A stretch of 64,000 nucleotides of DNA, taken from positions 124,001 to 188,000 of the forward strand of contig CAVYQF010000031.1 of the NCBI GenBank assembly GCA_963770545.1, written 5' to 3'. The notes under the pieces were generated by a model, which did no database searches, had not been told where the DNA came from, and saw only the letters and a program-made list of their open reading frames with translations. Positions 61,098 to 64,000 of this stretch are shown here, piece by piece. Within the stretch, counting starts at the first letter, position 1. Each line of letters begins with the position of its first letter. Both the position numbers and the translations under genes were made by a program. Source of the stretch: RYN-230 sp963770545. Lineage in GTDB: Bacteria > Actinomycetota > Actinomycetes > Streptosporangiales > Streptosporangiaceae.

Positions 61098-63542
61098 GTG
61101 AACTCGTTGCCTTCGGCTGGCCGACCGCGGTGGCAGCAGATGACGGCGCTGGTGAGTCTCAGCGCGGGCGGGGCCATCACCGGGTTCTCCTTTGTGCCCA
61201 AGGCCGCCGCCGATATCAGCTCGCCGACCAGCATGCCGCTGAACCTCGTGGCCCTCCAGCAGTCGGCCCACTCGGCTCACTCGGCGCGGACGGCACCGGG
61301 GAGCGACTCGATACTCCGCACGGCCATCGTCAACGTCGCCGATTACTACCTGCGGATGGCCCAGAGCAAGACCCCTGCCGAGATGGAGGCGATCATCTGG
61401 CAGCACGACAGCCTCGACGGAGCTGACCACGGCCAGTCGTGCGCGGCCTTCGCCAGCCTTACGCTCGAACTGGCCGGCCAGGTGGTCGGTCAGCAGAGCT
61501 GGGCCTCCGGCGGGAGCTCCTATCCGTGGCCCCTTCATTCCTGGGCCGACGTGCGGGTCGAGCCCAACCCGGCGTCGCTGGGCATCATCTCGATCCAGCA
61601 GGACGCTGAGACCCAGCATCGCTGGCATCCGCTCGGGGACGGCTACCGGCCGCTCCCGGGGGACTGGGTGCTGTTCGACGGTCACGTCGAAGTGATTACC
61701 GGGGACAGCGGCGGGGTGCTGCGCACCGTGGGGGGTGACTCACTGCCCAATTTCTCGGTCAACGCGCACGAATACCGCGCGCCCCTGTCGTCGGCGGGAG
61801 TAGTCGGGTTCGTCAACAACGGGTCGCTGCCCGCGGGGTCAGGCGGCCGGCAGCAGGGCTCATCGTCTTCGGGGACTCTGGCCGGGTCGTCCTCGCCAGG
61901 CCAGGACGGGAACTCGTCGGGAGGCCAGGGCGAGTCCTCTTCCGTCGGCCAGGGCACGACGTCTTCCGGAGACACCGGGCCCGCGGCGGCTGCGGCAGGC
62001 GCGGACGCGGGCGGACTCGCCGCAATCCCTGGGACGAGCGCATTGGCGGCGCAGAATGTGCAGGCCGGGGCGGCGGGCAACCGTCAGGCTGGACGCCGGG
62101 AGGCGGGCAGCCGGGGGCGGGCGAACGTGCGGTCAGCCCGCCGGACGCCCGGCGACGCCTCCATCCCTGGCCTGGCCGTGCCCGCGCCGAGGTCCGGCGC
62201 AGCGGCAGGGAAGGCGTCGACCCACCAGGCCCGGACTGACAAAGCGGCCCACAGGGCGCAAGGCCGGCAGACGGCGCAGGACACGTCCGCGCCGCAGGCA
62301 GCACAGGCCGTTCGGGGTGATGCGGCCATCCCCGGGCTGCGCGCGGCGGCCGATCCGACGCCTGGCCACCACGGCGTCGCGTACCGCAGGCACCATCCTT
62401 CACCCGCGCGGAAGCCGGTGTCCGAGACCCAGATCCAGCAGGCGTTCATCAGCGAGGTCGCCCCCGGCGCAATAGCCGCCCAGCACCGCTACGGAGTTCC
62501 CGCCGCCGTCACCATCGCCCAGGCCATTGACGAGTCGGGGTGGGGGCAGAGCCAGCTGGCCGCGCGGGACCACAATCTGTTCGGCATCAAGGGCACAGGC
62601 CCAGCAGGCAGCGTGCCGCTGCCCACCGAGGAGTACGTGAACGGGCAGCCGGTCAGTACCTCTGCATCCTTCCGCGTCTATCACGACGCGGCGGAGAGCA
62701 TTGAGGACCACGGCCGGCTGCTGGCCCACAGCGGTTACTACCACCAGGCCATGGCGGAACAGCAGAATCCGGACCGGTTCGCGGCCGCGCTGACCGGCGT
62801 TTACGCCACCGACCCCAACTACGGGGCGAATCTGATCAGCCTCATGCGGCGCTACGACCTCTACCGGTACGGCACCCCCGGCGCTGGACAGCCGGACCGG
62901 CGGGCGGGTGCGGTTCAGCCGGGCGGCCCCGCTGCGGTGCAGCCGGGCGGCGCCGCTATCCCCGGGGTGCCCGGAGGTGCTCCGCCACCGGCCCAGCCCA
63001 GCGGATCCGCGAGTCCGCCGGCCGCGACCCCGGAGCCGACGCGGACCGCCAGTCCCGAGCCGACCCAGACGGCGACTTCGCCGCCGACGCAGACGGGCAG
63101 CCCGCAGCCGACCCAGACGGGCCGCCCGCAGCCAACGCCGACGGATGTTCCCCGGCCGACCCAGACCGCGACTCCTCAGCCCACCCAGGCGGGCACCCCG
63201 CAGCCGACCCGGAGGGGCAGCCCGCAGCCCACCCAGACGGGCAGCCCGCAGCTGACCCAGAGCGACACCCGGGGGGCGAGCGGAACGGCCAGCTCCGCAC
63301 CCGCCCGGACGCCTACTCCACCGCGCGCCGCGACAGGCAGCCGGAAGCCCGCGGGCACGTCCACCGCGCAAACGCCGTCCCGCCCGCGCGCCGCGGTCAC
63401 GCGGACCCCTCAGGGCGCCTCGGCGAACAACCGCCGCGCCGCTGGGGCGGCCGGCGTCGCAGACTCCGGGTTCACGACCATCACGCCGACCGGCCCCCCC
63501 GTCCTCCCAAGCGGACATCCCCGGGCTGAGCGTGCAGCCTGA
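61098..63542 (+). CDS. Wall hydrolase with CHAP-like and GH73 glucosaminidase domains
   Basis: About 814 residues from GTG 61098; TTG 61107, with GAAGAGGTG upstream, is an alternative start. A signal peptide (MTALVSLSAGGAITGFSFVPKAAA) follows. Residues 70-240 look CHAP-like: C in DHGQSCAAFASLTLEL and H in WVLFDGHVEVITGD. After a Ser/Gly/Ala-rich linker with repeated IPG motifs, residues 440-600 form a GH73/FlgJ glucosaminidase domain (IAQAIDESGWGQSQLAARDHNLFGIKG with the catalytic E, YHDAAESIEDHGRLL). The last 210 residues are Pro/Thr repeats, likely spanning the wall. It should cut both glycan and peptide in peptidoglycan. It starts 110 bases after the membrane protein gene. Confidence 0.82.
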   Translation: MNSLPSAGRPRWQQMTALVSLSAGGAITGFSFVPKAAADISSPTSMPLNLVALQQSAHSAHSARTAPGSDSILRTAIVNVADYYLRMAQSKTPAEMEAIIWQHDSLDGADHGQSCAAFASLTLELAGQVVGQQSWASGGSSYPWPLHSWADVRVEPNPASLGIISIQQDAETQHRWHPLGDGYRPLPGDWVLFDGHVEVITGDSGGVLRTVGGDSLPNFSVNAHEYRAPLSSAGVVGFVNNGSLPAGSGGRQQGSSSSGTLAGSSSPGQDGNSSGGQGESSSVGQGTTSSGDTGPAAAAAGADAGGLAAIPGTSALAAQNVQAGAAGNRQAGRREAGSRGRANVRSARRTPGDASIPGLAVPAPRSGAAAGKASTHQARTDKAAHRAQGRQTAQDTSAPQAAQAVRGDAAIPGLRAAADPTPGHHGVAYRRHHPSPARKPVSETQIQQAFISEVAPGAIAAQHRYGVPAAVTIAQAIDESGWGQSQLAARDHNLFGIKGTGPAGSVPLPTEEYVNGQPVSTSASFRVYHDAAESIEDHGRLLAHSGYYHQAMAEQQNPDRFAAALTGVYATDPNYGANLISLMRRYDLYRYGTPGAGQPDRRAGAVQPGGPAAVQPGGAAIPGVPGGAPPPAQPSGSASPPAATPEPTRTASPEPTQTATSPPTQTGSPQPTQTGRPQPTPTDVPRPTQTATPQPTQAGTPQPTRRGSPQPTQTGSPQLTQSDTRGASGTASSAPARTPTPPRAATGSRKPAGTSTAQTPSRPRAAVTRTPQGASANNRRAAGAAGVADSGFTTITPTGPPVLPSGHPRAERAA
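62980..63265. repeat. Pro/Thr-rich degenerate repeats in the hydrolase tail
   Basis: Units of about 24 bases encode variants of (S/T)PQPTQTG, about ten in a row. They are degenerate at DNA level, unlike the near-perfect repeats elsewhere in the window, so they are older or under selection as a wall-spanning linker. Confidence 0.85.
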
Positions 63543-64000
63543 ATCCGAGCGCGCGACGACCTCCGCGGTCGCCTTCGGGCCGGCGGCTCGCTTCGTGCCC
63601 GTCAACCGGTCCGCTTCGGCCCGGGCCCGGCCGGCCGCGGCCGCCAAGCGGGCGGGCGCGCGCAGTGCGGCTGGCCCGGTTCGCGCCACCCTGGTCAGCA
63701 CGCGGCGCTACCAGCCCCACATGCCCCGGTCCGTGCTCAACTCCTTCGTGCAAACGGCCAAGGGGCCGCTGCTCAGCGAGGAGACCCTCTACCGCGACGT
63801 GGCCAGCTTCCGCGGGATCAGCTGGCAACTGCTGGCGGCGTGCGACTGGATGCAGTGTGACGCCCGCCCCCGCCGCTCCCCGGTCTACGGCGAAAGGCTC
63901 GGCAGCCTCAACGCGGACGGCACCGTGTACACCTCCAGGTCCGCGGCCCTGGCCCGGTGTGCGGACGACCTCATCCGGCTGGCCCGCACCGTGTACGGGA
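63532..64000 (+). CDS. Partial gene after the wall hydrolase, unknown family, cut by window edge
   Basis: The frame from GTG 63532 (VQPESERATTSAVAFGPAAR) overlaps the hydrolase stop by 11 bases and runs to the window edge without a stop, giving 156 residues. After a basic Ala/Arg-rich stretch of about 55 residues comes a folded part: QTAKGPLLSEETLYRDVASF, RGISWQLLAACDWMQCDARP, SPVYGERLGSLNADGTVYTS, then RCADDLIRLARTVYG. The pattern recurs, as I remember, in actinobacterial proteins of unknown role that may be wall-related. No signal peptide is visible. Coupling to the hydrolase implies a shared function. Confidence 0.7.
   Translation, partial: MQPESERATTSAVAFGPAARFVPVNRSASARARPAAAAKRAGARSAAGPVRATLVSTRRYQPHMPRSVLNSFVQTAKGPLLSEETLYRDVASFRGISWQLLAACDWMQCDARPRRSPVYGERLGSLNADGTVYTSRSAALARCADDLIRLARTVYG

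Overview
The window is very GC-rich, with near-universal G or C at third codon positions, GTG and TTG starts, and many ATGA or GTGA start-stop overlaps. It encodes mycothiol S-conjugate amidase (mca), a Z-type isoprenyl diphosphate synthase, a PIN-PhoH protein, a Zur-type zinc regulon and LytR-CpsA-Psr wall proteins. Together these indicate an actinobacterium. The order thiolase, cbs, metB, greA, mca, small membrane protein, DUF255 protein, Z-prenyl synthase and PhoH matches, from memory, the M. tuberculosis Rv1074c-Rv1095 block, here opened up by many insertions. The family is not certain; a Streptosporangiales or related filamentous lineage is plausible.

Layout. 1-3.5 kb: end of a family 5 uracil-DNA glycosylase, an odd tRNA-like gene, a PPOX-fold enzyme, a DUF4287 protein and a thiolase. 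3.7-6.4 kb: transsulfuration pair cbs-metB. 6.4-12.5 kb: small membrane proteins, an AAA ATPase/VWA chaperone-like pair and threonine dehydratase ilvA. 12.5-16.7 kb: hppD with a divergent Lrp regulator, then a TetR/drug-efflux MFS pair. 16.7-20.5 kb: greA, mca and its small membrane partner, an acetyltransferase and an acyl-CoA dehydrogenase-like protein. 20.6-25.5 kb: SNF2 helicase, SWIM protein and rhodanese. 25.5-35.5 kb: an accessory stretch with two aldo/keto reductases, LysR/MFS, a redoxin that has lost its second cysteine, an alpha/beta hydrolase, a RecQ helicase with a phosphoribosyltransferase-like tail and a GntR regulator. 36-38 kb: a repeat-bearing secreted eqolisin-like protein and a BKACE enzyme. 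38-43 kb: a six-gene zinc operon (znuA, ATPase, two permeases, zur, DsbA-like protein) behind a Zur-box promoter that looks leaderless. 43-52.5 kb: DUF255 protein, an NlpC/P60 hydrolase fused to a MacB-like domain, Z-prenyl synthase, PhoH, an HpnO-like aminotransferase and ispD. 52.6-64 kb: envelope genes: polytopic membrane proteins, two membrane glycosyltransferases, an LCP ligase and, behind two LexA-like boxes and a structured leader, a membrane protein, a CHAP-like/GH73 wall hydrolase and a further partial gene.

The most interesting points are: (1) a wall-hydrolase locus with a perfect actinobacterial SOS (LexA) box and a second imperfect one upstream; (2) the zinc operon with tandem permeases and a promoter embedded in the Zur box; (3) a recurring pattern in which the last codons and stop codon of a gene are copied in tandem just downstream, seen at several unrelated genes; (4) a class I tRNA-like gene with a UAA anticodon and C33; (5) several short ORFs translationally coupled to their neighbours. 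Everything here comes from reading the sequence; no database search was run, and family names rest on remembered motifs.
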